Below, one piece after another: positions 17,136 to 25,640 of a stretch of 64,000 bases of DNA (within the stretch, counting starts at the first letter, position 1; each line of letters begins with the position of its first letter). This DNA comes from Agromyces intestinalis (GTDB lineage Bacteria > Actinomycetota > Actinomycetes > Actinomycetales > Microbacteriaceae). The stretch spans positions 1,364,001 through 1,428,000 of the forward strand of contig NZ_CP043505.1 of NCBI RefSeq assembly GCF_008365295.1, written 5' to 3'. The notes below the pieces were generated by a model, which made no database searches, was not told the origin of the DNA, and was given only the letters and a program-made list of their open reading frames with translations. Both the position numbers and the translations under genes were made by a program.

Positions 17136-18956
17136 TCAGTTGATGTTGACGACCGCGCCGCGCACCGTCGTCGGGCCCGACGCCGAGAGCTCAGCCGACG
17201 CCTGCCCCTTCACGGCGACGCTGGTGCCCTGCAGTTCGGCGGTGCCCTGGCTCTTCATCGAGAGCGTCGCGCCTTCGATGGTCACGCCGCCGGTCGCCTT
17301 CACCTCGATCGACGAGGCCGACAGCTTCAGCGCCCCCTGGTCGGCTTTCACCGTGGCATCCTGCTTGGCCGTGACCATCACCGGCCCCTCGGAGATGATC
17401 TCGATGCCCTTCTGCGAAGTCTGCGTGAGGGTCACCCGCTGGGCGCGTTCGTTCGTCGAGATCTCGAGCTTCTCGGTGCCCGACTCCTCGGTGAACACGA
17501 CCTCCATGCCGGTGCGCGAGGTGAACGAGCGCCGAATGACCTCGCCGTTCTTCTGCACCGCGCCCCAGCCGTCGATCGGAGTGTCCTTGCCGTTGAACAG
17601 ACCGCCGATCACGTACGGCCGGTCGAAGCGGCCGCCCTCGAACGCGACGAGCACCTCGTCGCCGACCTCGGGCAGCACGATCGCGCCGCGGTCGCGTGCG
17701 GCGCCGGCCTGCACGGTGCGCGCCCACCCGCTCACGTAGTCGGCCGACAGGTACGGAAAAGTCAGCTTGACCCGCCCCTGCGCGTCGGGATCGTCGATGT
17801 CGCTCACGAGCGCCGAGACGACACCCGGCATGCGGGCGCTCTCGCCGGCGGCCCAGCCGCCGTTCGCGACGCCGAAGAGCGAGCGGTCGCTGGCGTTGCT
17901 CACGATGAGTGTGGTCGTGTATCCGACTTCGGGCGAGAACTCGTGCACCGCCTCGGTGGTCGTGTACCGCCCGTCGAACGGCGCACCGAATCCCTTCAGT
18001 GCGACCGCGGTGCCGCTGCGCAGCTTCGCGCTGCCGCGCACCGTCGCCTCGATCTCGGCGAACCCGCCCGCGATGCGGTCGGCGACGGCCTTCGCGAGGC
18101 GGTCCTGGGTGGGTGTCTGCCCGTCGCCGTCGGGGGCGACGTAGGTCGGCCCGTTGAAGGTGCCGGCGACCTTCTCGGGTGTGACGGTGGGCAGCTCGAC
18201 GACCGTGGTCTTCGCGGGCGCCGTCGAGACCACCGCCTGCTTCTGCACCGGGTCCCAGCCGCGCACCTCGACCTGGGGCACCTGGCTCGCCGAGGTCACG
18301 GTGGCGCGAAGTGCCAGCGTGTTCATGCCGTGCTCGATGACGACGGGGTCGTCGCGCGCCGACTCGGCCCCCTCGGGTGCGTCGCCGGCCGGGGTGGGCG
18401 GCGCGAACACGAGCCCCTGCTCGCCGACCGAGAACGTGCAGCCCGTGGCATCCGCGATGCGACGCAGGAACACCCAGTCGCTCAGGTTGTCCTGCGTGAC
18501 GTGCGCGAGCACCGTCGCGGGGGCCTCGATGCGCGCGACCTTCACGCCCGCGCGCTGGGCGACCTCGCGCACGATGTCGGCCGCCGTCTTGTCGACGTAG
18601 GCCGCGACGCGGCGCCCCCGGAACAGCCGGTGCGACCGGTCGAGTCCGCGCACGCGGGTGCGCAGCACACCGGCGAGGTCTTCGCGGTCGAGCGCGGTCA
18701 CTTCGCCGTCGAGCAGCTTCGCCGGCGGTTGCGGCCCGTTCTCGGACACGGTGAGCACGACGGATGACCCGATCTTCACGCCGGCGTCGTCGAGCACGGT
18801 GCCCGCCGGGTCGGTGAACTCGAGCTCGAACGAGTCGGGCAGGTTCGCGGCGTCGGTGATGCGGCTCATGATCAGGCGGGTCGCGACCGTCGACGCCAGC
18901 GGCCGCCCGTCGATCGAGACGAGCAGCAGGCTGGTGTAGGTGTCAACCGACGACAC
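17136..18956 (-). CDS. VgrG-like hub/spike protein (Afp8-like)
   Basis: 606 residues, GTG start preceded by GGAGG. The N-terminal part (1-330) is gp27-like hub (FELEFTDPAGTVLDDAGVKIGSSV; YVDKTAADIVREVAQRAGV; DNLSDWVFLRRIADATGC). It is followed by the gp5 OB domain (GVVSALVSDIDDPDAQGRVKLTFPYLS; GAIVLPEVGDEVLVAFEGGRFDRPYVIGGLFN). The C-terminus (about 470-606) is a long beta-helical needle with alternating residues (VTAKQDATVKADQGALKLSASSIEVKATGG). It forms the tip complex on which the PAAR protein (39353-39670) should sit. No extra C-terminal effector domain. The start overlaps the LysM gene by 14 bp. Confidence 0.93.
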   Translation of the reverse strand: MSSVDTYTSLLLVSIDGRPLASTVATRLIMSRITDAANLPDSFELEFTDPAGTVLDDAGVKIGSSVVLTVSENGPQPPAKLLDGEVTALDREDLAGVLRTRVRGLDRSHRLFRGRRVAAYVDKTAADIVREVAQRAGVKVARIEAPATVLAHVTQDNLSDWVFLRRIADATGCTFSVGEQGLVFAPPTPAGDAPEGAESARDDPVVIEHGMNTLALRATVTSASQVPQVEVRGWDPVQKQAVVSTAPAKTTVVELPTVTPEKVAGTFNGPTYVAPDGDGQTPTQDRLAKAVADRIAGGFAEIEATVRGSAKLRSGTAVALKGFGAPFDGRYTTTEAVHEFSPEVGYTTTLIVSNASDRSLFGVANGGWAAGESARMPGVVSALVSDIDDPDAQGRVKLTFPYLSADYVSGWARTVQAGAARDRGAIVLPEVGDEVLVAFEGGRFDRPYVIGGLFNGKDTPIDGWGAVQKNGEVIRRSFTSRTGMEVVFTEESGTEKLEISTNERAQRVTLTQTSQKGIEIISEGPVMVTAKQDATVKADQGALKLSASSIEVKATGGVTIEGATLSMKSQGTAELQGTSVAVKGQASAELSASGPTTVRGAVVNIN

Positions 18957-19707
18957 GGGCCACCTCCGCTCGCGCAGCCTCGCGCCCGCTCGGGCCGGCA
19001 AGCTCGTCCCCCGACGGCAGGAACACGCTGCGGCCGGGCAGGAGCCGGATCGGGTCGTCGATGCCGTTCACCTCGGCGACCTGCCGCCACAGCGCGGCGT
19101 TGCCGTACTCGCGATACGCGATGCCGGCGAGCGTGTCGCCCTCGTGCACGACATGCACGCGCCGGGGCTTCAACCCGCCCGAGGTCGGGTTCTGCTTGGC
19201 GGGGGCGTCGGCGATCTCCTCGAGCGCGACCGTGCAGACGGCGCGCAGCGGGGTGCCGGTCGGCGAGAACAGCGTGTACTTCGCCGACACCGACTTGATG
19301 TAGCCGACGAATCCGGCCAGCACGCCCCAGGTGAACCGCACCCACGGCGGCGACGGGGTGTCGCCGCGCTGCGAGTCCTTCGTGGGCGCGCACGCCTGGA
19401 ACAGCTTCTCGACCCGGGCGACGACGGTGTCGCCCCCGCCGCCGCGGGTGTCGTCGAGGAACAGCTCGACCGACAGCTTCTGCGGGTCCGGCCCCTGGTA
19501 GGTCGCGGGCGGCGCCGAGGACGCCTTCTTCTGCTTCTCGACCTTCCACCCCGCCGACTTCGACATCGTGATCTCCTTCGGGTTCATCTGGAACTCGATG
19601 GAGCCGATCTTCGGCCCGGGCACGCCCGGGGTCTTGCCGGGTTCGAGCAGTTCGATCGACGCGTGCGTGAGGCTCGCGCTCGAGGTGTCGGTCTTGGTGA
19701 CGGGCAT
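18943..19707 (-). CDS. LysM-containing tube/hub adaptor (Afp7-like)
   Basis: 254 residues. The N-terminal domain (IELLEPGKTPGVPGPKIGSIEFQMNPKEITMSKSAGWK) is typical of gp53/Afp7-type adaptors that join the inner tube to the VgrG hub. A C-terminal LysM motif is present (HVVHEGDTLAGIAYREYGNAALWRQVAEVNGIDDP; key residues GDTL..IA...YG and W..IA/N). In contractile tails LysM here is structural rather than cell-wall targeting. The gene order tube 2, LysM, VgrG, gp25 matches Afp5-Afp7-Afp8-Afp9. Confidence 0.9.
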   Translation of the reverse strand: MPVTKTDTSSASLTHASIELLEPGKTPGVPGPKIGSIEFQMNPKEITMSKSAGWKVEKQKKASSAPPATYQGPDPQKLSVELFLDDTRGGGGDTVVARVEKLFQACAPTKDSQRGDTPSPPWVRFTWGVLAGFVGYIKSVSAKYTLFSPTGTPLRAVCTVALEEIADAPAKQNPTSGGLKPRRVHVVHEGDTLAGIAYREYGNAALWRQVAEVNGIDDPIRLLPGRSVFLPSGDELAGPSGREAARAEVARVVG

Positions 19708-19723
19708 GGCGATCCCTCCTCCC

Positions 19724-20152
19724 CTACTCTCCGCTGATGCCGTGGTGGGCGAGTTCGAGGGTCTCGGTGAGCACCTTCGGCTGGTCGGGCGTGAGCGACG
19801 GGCCGCTCCACCGCACGGGCACCACCTGCGAGAGCTGCCAGCCGGCGATCTTCTCGCCGATCGCGTTCTGCGCCTCGATGACGGCCGTGCTGGGCGTGAT
19901 GTTCGGGGCCTTCGAGATCCAGGCGAGGATGGGCTGCGAGGTGCCCGACCCGACGGGGCGCGACAGCTTCACGTTCGGGAACTTCAGCCGGGTCGGCAGC
20001 TGCCATACGAAGCTGTTGTTGCCGCCCTCTTCGCGCGATTCCATGACGACCTCGACGCCGAGCCCGTCGCAGCTCGAGAACTCGCCGAGCTGCTCGCCGT
20101 CGATCTTCACGACGTAGCTGACGCCGACGGCGATCTTGGTGTCCTCGATCAT
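19724..20152 (-). CDS. Inner tube protein 2 (Afp5-like, gp19 fold)
   Basis: 142 residues of the T4 gp19-like tail-tube family. Characteristic stretches are VKIDGEQLGEFSSCDGLGVEVV, NSFVWQLPTRLKFPNVKLSRPV and WQLSQVVPVRWSGPSLTPDQPKVLTETLELAHHG. It forms the first hexameric tube ring(s) on the hub, as Afp5 does, while the bulk tube is made by the paralogue at 23306-23752. It lies 13 bp after the VQR-repeat gene and 16 bp before the LysM adaptor, in one operon. Confidence 0.92.
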   Translation of the reverse strand: MIEDTKIAVGVSYVVKIDGEQLGEFSSCDGLGVEVVMESREEGGNNSFVWQLPTRLKFPNVKLSRPVGSGTSQPILAWISKAPNITPSTAVIEAQNAIGEKIAGWQLSQVVPVRWSGPSLTPDQPKVLTETLELAHHGISGE

Positions 20153-20165
20153 CGCGCCTCCCCTC

Positions 20166-22673
20166 CTAGATTCCGTCGATGCGGATGCCGCGTCGTTCCC
20201 GATCGAGCAGCAGCTCGGCCTTCAGGCGTCGCACGAGCGGGCCGTACAGCCGCCCGGCGAGGGTCTCGATGGCGGCCGGGTCATCGGCCGCGGGCGCGGC
20301 CGGCGCGGCGGTCGCGCCGGTCGCAGCGGACGCGGCCCCCAGGTCGCTGTCGTCGGATGCCTCGGTGATCGGCGCGGTCGCCTCCGCTCGCTGCACGACG
20401 GGCTGCGAAGCGGATGCCTCGGGTCCGTCGAGCACGGCGGCAGGTGCGGCGGCGCCGGCACGGGATGCCTCGTACGCCGCCGTGGCGGCGGCCCCCGCCG
20501 CGGTCGCCGGCGACGCGGCGACCGGCAGGGCGGGCGACGGTGGCCGCTGCGGCGCTGCGATCACGAGGCGTTGCACGGCCGCGGGCGAGACGGTGGCGAT
20601 GGACGGGCCCTGCGCGATGCCGGCGGACGACGTCGTGCTCGATCGCGGCGGCATTGCGAGCACGTCGGTGCGGAGCGCGGGTGCGATCGTGGCGGCGACC
20701 GGCGCGCCGGTCGCGGGGGAACGCGGGGCGACGGGCGCGGCAGACGCTGCCGACACCCGCTGGACGGAGGGTGTCGCGCCCGGTGCCGTCGAATACGACG
20801 GTGTCGGGAGCGGCACCGATGCGGCGAGCTCCGGTGAGGCCGTGACGCCGTTCGCCCCGTCACCCGCCGCGGCGGCCACCGGGTCGGCTTCGGCGGGCGA
20901 ATCGGGTTCGGCCTGAGCCGCGGATCCGACCTCGGCCGGATCCGCGGCGCGCTCCGAGACATCCGGTCGGAACACCCGCTGCACCCATGCGGAGAACCCG
21001 CCGAGCCGCTCCGACCCGCGCCCCGCGCCGGACTCACCGCGCCCGCCCTCGGCCGGGGACGCGTGTTGCCGCTCACCGCCGGGGCGAGCGGCAACGAGCG
21101 ACCCCGACGAAAGGGGTGCGTGGCCGGTCGGCGTGGCGCCGAGGGGCGTCCGCTGGATCGGGACCGCAGCGGCGCCGGGTCCGGCCGAGGCGTCTCGAGA
21201 ACCCGTCGGGGACGCGTGTTGCCGCTCACCGCCGGGGCGAGCGGCAACGAGCGACCCCGACGAAAGGGGTGCGCTCGCGCCGGGGGCGAGCACGACCGCG
21301 GGAACCACTCGTTGCACGGCGGCAGGGCGGGGGCCGGCGACGAGCGCCGGCTCGATCCGTCGCTGCGAGAGGAGCGGTGCCGAGGCGGTCGCGGGCGGTG
21401 CGACCTCTGCGACGTCGGTTTCGACGACCTCTGGCTCGGTGCCGGCCTTCTCGACCGCGTCCTGCGCGACGACGGACTCGACGGATCGCTGCACGAGCGG
21501 CAACGCCCCGTGCGCCGGCGTGTCCACGCCGAATTCCGACGCGGCCCGCGGGTCCGCGGCGACATCGTGGTCGGCGGACACCGCGGGTGTCGTCGGCGAC
21601 GCGGAGGCGGCCGGTTCCGAGCGGGGAGCTGTCGGCGTGCCGCGGTCGGCGCGAGCCGCCGATTCATTCGCCGGTGTCGCCGCGACGGGGGTCCGCTGCA
21701 CCGGCCCGTCGGGCTGCGGCCAGCGCGTGCCCGGCGGGAGCGGTGCTCCGAGTCCGAACCGGCGTGGCTCGACCGGCGCCGCCGATCGCTGCACCGGCGT
21801 CGCGGCGGCGAGCGCGCCGGAGGCCGCGGCAGGCACGGAGGCGCCGAGCGTCGGGACGTCGACCGACGGCGTGTCGGGCCCCGACGCCTCCGTCGACGAC
21901 GCATCCGGCTCCAGCGCCCCGGTCGAGGCGGCGCCCTCGACGGCCGGCTCGGGGTCCGTCGCGGCGACCGACCCCGCGCGTGCGCCTGCGACCACCGGCA
22001 TCTCGACGGGCGGCACCGACGCCGCCTGCGCGTCACGCGCGGTCGGCGCCTCGACGGCCTCGCGCTGCACCGGCGCGACCGGAGCACCCGCCGCAGCAAC
22101 CGGACCCGCGGCATCCGCCGCAGCCCGACCCTCGTCGGCCCCGGCGACATCTCCGAGCGTCGGAGCATCCGCCGCCGCGGGCTCCTCATCCGCGATCGTC
22201 GGAGCAACCGCGAGTACCGGAGCCGGCGCCGGCGCCGAGGCATCCACGACCCGCCGCTGCACGGGCACCGACGTCGCCGCACGCTGATACGGCGCGCGCA
22301 GCGTCAGGTCGGCGGCGGTCGCGCGCGGCACGGGCGCGCCGAGCCCGGCCGGTGTCTCGGCGACGGTTCCGGCGGGCGCCGAGGCATCCACCAGGTGGGT
22401 GAGCTCGCCGACCGAACCCGACAGCGACCGGGTGGGCAGCCGGTCGACCCATCCGGTGCGCAGCGTCGCCGGCGGAGCATCCGATACCTGACGCTGCAGC
22501 GGCGGCAGGAACGCCCAGCCCGCCGGTGAGTACGCGGGCGGCGCAGCAGCCCCGGCGGGGCCGTCAGACCCGCCCGCCCCGGCAGACCCGGTCGCCCCGT
22601 CGCCCGGCGCAGCCGAAGCGGGCGTCGACGGCGAATCGGCCGTCGACGCCCGACGCTCCCAGGGCCAGCGCAT
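20166..22673 (-). CDS. eCIS-associated Ala/Pro-rich VQR-repeat protein
   Basis: 835 residues, mostly intrinsically disordered Ala/Pro/Val sequence. About a dozen short [VIL]QR motifs are scattered through it (PVQRRVVDAS, PVQREAVEAP, PVQRTPVAAT, LVQRSVESVV, AVQRLVIAAP and others), and it ends in a conserved-looking helix (RLYGPLVRRLKAELLLDRE, then RRGIRIDGI). The VQR motif also occurs in the DUF4157 protein of this cluster. It lies between DUF6760 and tube 2, where Afp-type clusters carry Afp6. A tape-measure or lumen-filling role is possible, since no other candidate is seen, but the sequence is not the coiled-coil type expected of a tape measure. It contains a 67-bp perfect in-frame duplication. 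Confidence 0.75.
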   Translation of the reverse strand: MRWPWERRASTADSPSTPASAAPGDGATGSAGAGGSDGPAGAAAPPAYSPAGWAFLPPLQRQVSDAPPATLRTGWVDRLPTRSLSGSVGELTHLVDASAPAGTVAETPAGLGAPVPRATAADLTLRAPYQRAATSVPVQRRVVDASAPAPAPVLAVAPTIADEEPAAADAPTLGDVAGADEGRAAADAAGPVAAAGAPVAPVQREAVEAPTARDAQAASVPPVEMPVVAGARAGSVAATDPEPAVEGAASTGALEPDASSTEASGPDTPSVDVPTLGASVPAAASGALAAATPVQRSAAPVEPRRFGLGAPLPPGTRWPQPDGPVQRTPVAATPANESAARADRGTPTAPRSEPAASASPTTPAVSADHDVAADPRAASEFGVDTPAHGALPLVQRSVESVVAQDAVEKAGTEPEVVETDVAEVAPPATASAPLLSQRRIEPALVAGPRPAAVQRVVPAVVLAPGASAPLSSGSLVAARPGGERQHASPTGSRDASAGPGAAAVPIQRTPLGATPTGHAPLSSGSLVAARPGGERQHASPAEGGRGESGAGRGSERLGGFSAWVQRVFRPDVSERAADPAEVGSAAQAEPDSPAEADPVAAAAGDGANGVTASPELAASVPLPTPSYSTAPGATPSVQRVSAASAAPVAPRSPATGAPVAATIAPALRTDVLAMPPRSSTTSSAGIAQGPSIATVSPAAVQRLVIAAPQRPPSPALPVAASPATAAGAAATAAYEASRAGAAAPAAVLDGPEASASQPVVQRAEATAPITEASDDSDLGAASAATGATAAPAAPAADDPAAIETLAGRLYGPLVRRLKAELLLDRERRGIRIDGI
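21054..21273. repeat. 67-bp perfect in-frame duplication inside the VQR gene
   Basis: Bases 21054-21120 are repeated exactly at 21207-21273, offset 153 bp (51 codons), so the reading frame is kept. Both copies encode the segment APLSSGSLVAARPGGERQHA followed by SP. Exact identity over 67 bp in a rapidly changing disordered region implies a recent duplication or ongoing recombination. Confidence 0.9.
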
Positions 22674-22831
22674 CAGCGCTCCTCGGAGAGCCTGGTGTTG
22701 ATCGCGGCGATCTCGTGCACGTACCGCAGACGCTGCGCGTGCTCCATGTCGAGGATGTCGCCGAGCGACCAGTGGAAGTGGTAGGCGACGTACGCGACCT
22801 CCTCATGGATGCGGTCGGCCGGGTACGTCAT
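22673..22831 (-). CDS. DUF6760-like small eCIS protein
   Basis: 52 residues: MTYPADRIHEEVAYVAYHFHW followed by SLGDILDMEHAQRLRYVHEIAAINTRL. It matches the small helical DUF6760-type family found in contractile injection clusters (signature Y..D.LHEEVA..AYHFHW and H..R..W/Y). It is probably an assembly factor expressed at low level; its function is unknown. Start ATG22831 overlaps the preceding gene's stop (ATGA), and its stop shares one base with the next start (TGATG), so three genes are translationally coupled. Confidence 0.8.
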   Translation of the reverse strand: MTYPADRIHEEVAYVAYHFHWSLGDILDMEHAQRLRYVHEIAAINTRLSEER

Positions 22832-23304
22832 GATTCCCCCAGGCGCCCACCCGCGAGGTCGGCGGTGAACCGGTGCGAGCACTCGGGGCACGTCACCGCG
22901 ATGCGGGTGTGCCCTTCGGCGTTCACCCGCCGGTAGAAGTCCTGCAGGAACGCCACGTCGCTGGCGAACATGTTCTCGATCACCGACGCGTCGACCGAGC
23001 CGAGCGAGCCGAGCGAGGTGATCACCCGACCCAGCAGCACGACCGTCGTGTACGCCGGATTCTCTTGCACTCGCGCGTCGTACAGCGGCAACAGCTCGTC
23101 GCGCGCCGTCGCGAGGCGCATGACGCCCCGCCGGTGCACGGTGCCGTCGGCGCCGACGTACCCGCGCGGCAGCTCGAACGCGAACTCGGTGCGCATCACC
23201 CCGTCGTCGGCCGAGGAGGTCGAGGAAGGCGCGTCCGCGGCATCCGACCCCTCGAGACTCGGCCTCCCCTCGAGATTCGGCCTGGTCGCGATGACGCGTT
23301 GCAC
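22828..23304 (-). CDS. Tail/baseplate-hub assembly chaperone-like protein
   Basis: 158 residues. After a disordered 35-residue leader comes FAFELPRGYVGADGTVHRRG, then VMRLATARDELLPLYDARVQ and ENPAYTTVVLLGRVITSLGS. The end carries CPECSHRF, which could be half a zinc site. The pattern is that of the T4 baseplate-hub/tail-assembly chaperone-like proteins found right after tube genes in contractile injection clusters. Its expected role is to help load or fold the tube or hub rather than to be part of the particle. The assignment is from recollection of the family pattern and gene position. Confidence 0.7.
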   Translation of the reverse strand: MQRVIATRPNLEGRPSLEGSDAADAPSSTSSADDGVMRTEFAFELPRGYVGADGTVHRRGVMRLATARDELLPLYDARVQENPAYTTVVLLGRVITSLGSLGSVDASVIENMFASDVAFLQDFYRRVNAEGHTRIAVTCPECSHRFTADLAGGRLGES

Positions 23305-23305
23305 G

Positions 23306-23752
23306 TCACACCACCTTCGACTCGTCGTAGCAGACCACGAACTTCTCGGTCGCCTGCTCGGTCGCGCCCGCCTTCAGCGAGTTGACCTCGACGCTGCGCA
23401 CCCAGCAGTTCGCGAACTCGTACTTCTTGAGCGGCGACCCCTCGTAGTCGAGCAGTTCGACCGCCGCGGTCTTGCGCGCGCCGGCGACGTCGCCCTTCAT
23501 CACCACGCCCAGCCAGTCGGAGATCGTCTTCGAATCGGTGAGCCCGCGGGTCACCGTGAACTCACCCGCCTTCGGGCGGCCCATGAGCTGGATCACGACG
23601 TACTTGCCGTCGGCGAGCTGCTGCTTCAGCTCGATCTTGTCGACCTCGTTCTTCAGGCCCGACACCTCGGTCACCTTCGGCACCTCGATGCCGTCGATGG
23701 TGACCTTGAAGGCGTAGGCCGGTGACGAGTCCATCGCATCTGCGAGTGCCAT
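23306..23752 (-). CDS. Major inner tube protein (Afp1-like)
   Basis: 148 residues of the gp19/Hcp-like tail-tube family. Typical stretches are SPAYAFKVTIDGIEVPKVTEVSG, GEFTVTRGLTDSKTISDWLG, and LKKYEFANCWVRSVEVNSLKAGATEQATEKFVVCYD (key residues YEF.N.W and E.F.VCY). It forms the stacked hexamers of the needle inside the sheath. It is 48 bp downstream of the sheath gene and 1 bp upstream of the chaperone gene, as in Afp/PVC clusters (sheath and tube adjacent). Its paralogue at 19724-20152 probably caps the hub end. Confidence 0.93.
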   Translation of the reverse strand: MALADAMDSSPAYAFKVTIDGIEVPKVTEVSGLKNEVDKIELKQQLADGKYVVIQLMGRPKAGEFTVTRGLTDSKTISDWLGVVMKGDVAGARKTAAVELLDYEGSPLKKYEFANCWVRSVEVNSLKAGATEQATEKFVVCYDESKVV

Positions 23753-23800
23753 GGTGTGCTCCTATCCGATTTCGCTGAGATGGTCGTTGGTCGGTCGTGG

Positions 23801-25381
23801 TCATTCGTTGACGAGGCTGGTGCCGCCCGAGAACTGCGACAGCTCGAAGATCACGAACTCCGCGGGCTTCACGGGCGCGACGCCGATCTGGCAGACGACC
23901 TGGCCGGCGTCGATGACCTCCGCCGGGTTGGTCTCCTCATCGCACTTGACGAAGAACGCCTGGTCGGCGGTCGCGCCGAAGAGCGCGCCCTTGCGCCACT
24001 CGTTCACGAGGAACGCCGAGATCGACCGGCGCAGCTTGCCCCAGAGCGCCTGATCGTTCGGCTCGAAGACGGCGAACTGGGTCGCCCCGAGGATGGACTT
24101 CTCGAGGTAGTTGAACAGGCGCCGGATGTTGACGTACCGCCAGGCCGGGTCGCTCGACAGGGTGCGCGCACCCCAGACCCGGATGCCCCGGCCCGGGAAC
24201 GCCCGCAGCGCGTTCACGCCGATCGGGTTGAGCAGCTCCTGCTCGGTGCGGGTGAGCTGGGTCGCGAGTTCGACGGCACCGCGCACGACCTCGTTCGCGG
24301 GCGCCTTGTGCACGCCGCGCTCGGAGTCGTTGCGCGCCCACACGCCCGCCATGTGTCCCGACGGCGGCATGAACCGGTTCGAACCGCTGACCGGGTCGAG
24401 CACCTTGATCCACGGGTAGTACAGGGTCGCGAACTTCGAGTCGTATCCGGCTCCCGTGCGGCGCCACTCGCGCACCTCCTGCGCCGAGAGGTCGGGCGGC
24501 GGGTCGAGGATCGCCATCCGGTCGCCCATCAGCTCGCAGTGCGCGATGATCGCGAGCTGCACGGCCTTGACCGTCTCGAGGGTGATCGCCTTCTGCTCGT
24601 AGGCGGCCATCAGGTCGGGCACGGCCACCATGGTGACCTCCTCGATCTCCTCGAGGCCGCCGAAGCCGGTGCGATCGGCGGGGCTGCCGATGTAGTTCGC
24701 GGCGGAGACGCCGTCGAGCACGATCGGCTGCTCATCGGGCTCGGGGATCGCGAGGTCGAACGTGCCGGTGCGCGGCGTGACGCCGGCCGATGCGGGGTCG
24801 AGCTCTTCGACGGTCACGAGCTTCGACTCGGCGGTCACCTTCGACACCACGTACGCGGCGCTGTCGGGCTTGGGCGAGACCTGCTCGTACACCTCGGGCG
24901 AGCGGCCCTCGGCCGTGACGACGAGTTTGAACGCGCCCTCCTCGACCTCTTCGCCGCCCGGGTCGGCGATCTCGACCGAGATCGGCTTCGCGTTGGGCGA
25001 GGCGTTCTTCGCGGTGAAGACGTAGTTGCCGATCGTGGCGGTCTGCGGCCCCGCGGCGAGCTGCTTGGGCTCGGCGCGCTTGCCGCTGCTCTTGCCGCCG
25101 CCACCGCCGCTCGCGCCGTCGGTCGCAACGCGCACGACGTAGCAGTTGCCGCCGCCGTTGAGGAAGTACCCGTAGACCGAGTACGCGAGATACGCCCCGG
25201 GGTACAGGCCGCCGAACGTGTCGACGAACTGGGTCCAGTTGCTGACCAGGGTCGGGGTGTTCTCGGGGCCCTTCGGCGCCATGCCGACGAAGGCGGCCAC
25301 CGCGGTGCCCACGCCCTCGATCGGCCGGGTGGCGGCTTCGATCTCGTTCACGTAGACGCCGGGAGAGAGGTAGGTGGGCAT
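23801..25381 (-). CDS. Contractile sheath protein
   Basis: 526 residues, ATG25381 preceded by AAGGAG. The N-terminus MPTYLSPGVYVNEIEAATRP and the region VAAFVGMAPKGPENTPTLVSNW are diagnostic for tail sheath proteins. The C-terminal domain (RGIRVWGARTLSSDPAWRYV, then INEW-like NEWRKGALFGATADQAFFVKCD and PAEFVIFELSQF) is the conserved handshake/contracting core. An inserted domain of about 150 residues lies in the middle (about 115-260). This is the only sheath gene, unlike Afp with three. It is the first gene of the structural operon, so the promoter must lie in 25382-25640. Confidence 0.95.
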   Translation of the reverse strand: MPTYLSPGVYVNEIEAATRPIEGVGTAVAAFVGMAPKGPENTPTLVSNWTQFVDTFGGLYPGAYLAYSVYGYFLNGGGNCYVVRVATDGASGGGGGKSSGKRAEPKQLAAGPQTATIGNYVFTAKNASPNAKPISVEIADPGGEEVEEGAFKLVVTAEGRSPEVYEQVSPKPDSAAYVVSKVTAESKLVTVEELDPASAGVTPRTGTFDLAIPEPDEQPIVLDGVSAANYIGSPADRTGFGGLEEIEEVTMVAVPDLMAAYEQKAITLETVKAVQLAIIAHCELMGDRMAILDPPPDLSAQEVREWRRTGAGYDSKFATLYYPWIKVLDPVSGSNRFMPPSGHMAGVWARNDSERGVHKAPANEVVRGAVELATQLTRTEQELLNPIGVNALRAFPGRGIRVWGARTLSSDPAWRYVNIRRLFNYLEKSILGATQFAVFEPNDQALWGKLRRSISAFLVNEWRKGALFGATADQAFFVKCDEETNPAEVIDAGQVVCQIGVAPVKPAEFVIFELSQFSGGTSLVNE

Positions 25382-25640
25382 CGGATGCTCCTTCGCGGAT
25401 CGCTGCGGTACGCAGGCTTGCGGCAAGCATCGAACGGATGCCGCGGCGCGGCGTGGTCCGCGGGGACGTGCGTGCGGGTACCCGTCGGTGCGCGATCGGG
25501 CAGGCCCCCGCTCCGCGAGGGTTTCCGTTCGGCGGGCGTGTTGCCGTTCCTGCGGGAACACTCGGCATGGAACGGGAACGCTCGGGGCAAGCGGGCCCGG
25601 AAGGCACGCTTCGCGAGCCTTCGGGCAGACCCGGCGCCGG
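25382..25640. promoter_or_regulatory. Divergent control region between sheath operon and toxin
   Basis: 259 bp between divergent genes. It contains a perfect 13-bp palindrome GCTTGCGGCAAGC at 25416-25428; a near copy in GCTTGCCGCAGC at 25643-25654 lies just past the right end. A 14-bp hairpin GTTCC-TGCG-GGAAC lies at 25546-25559. Spaced palindromes flanking a divergent promoter suggest regulator sites that would co-ordinate the injection machine and its cargo. No clear -35/-10 pair could be assigned. Confidence 0.4.
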
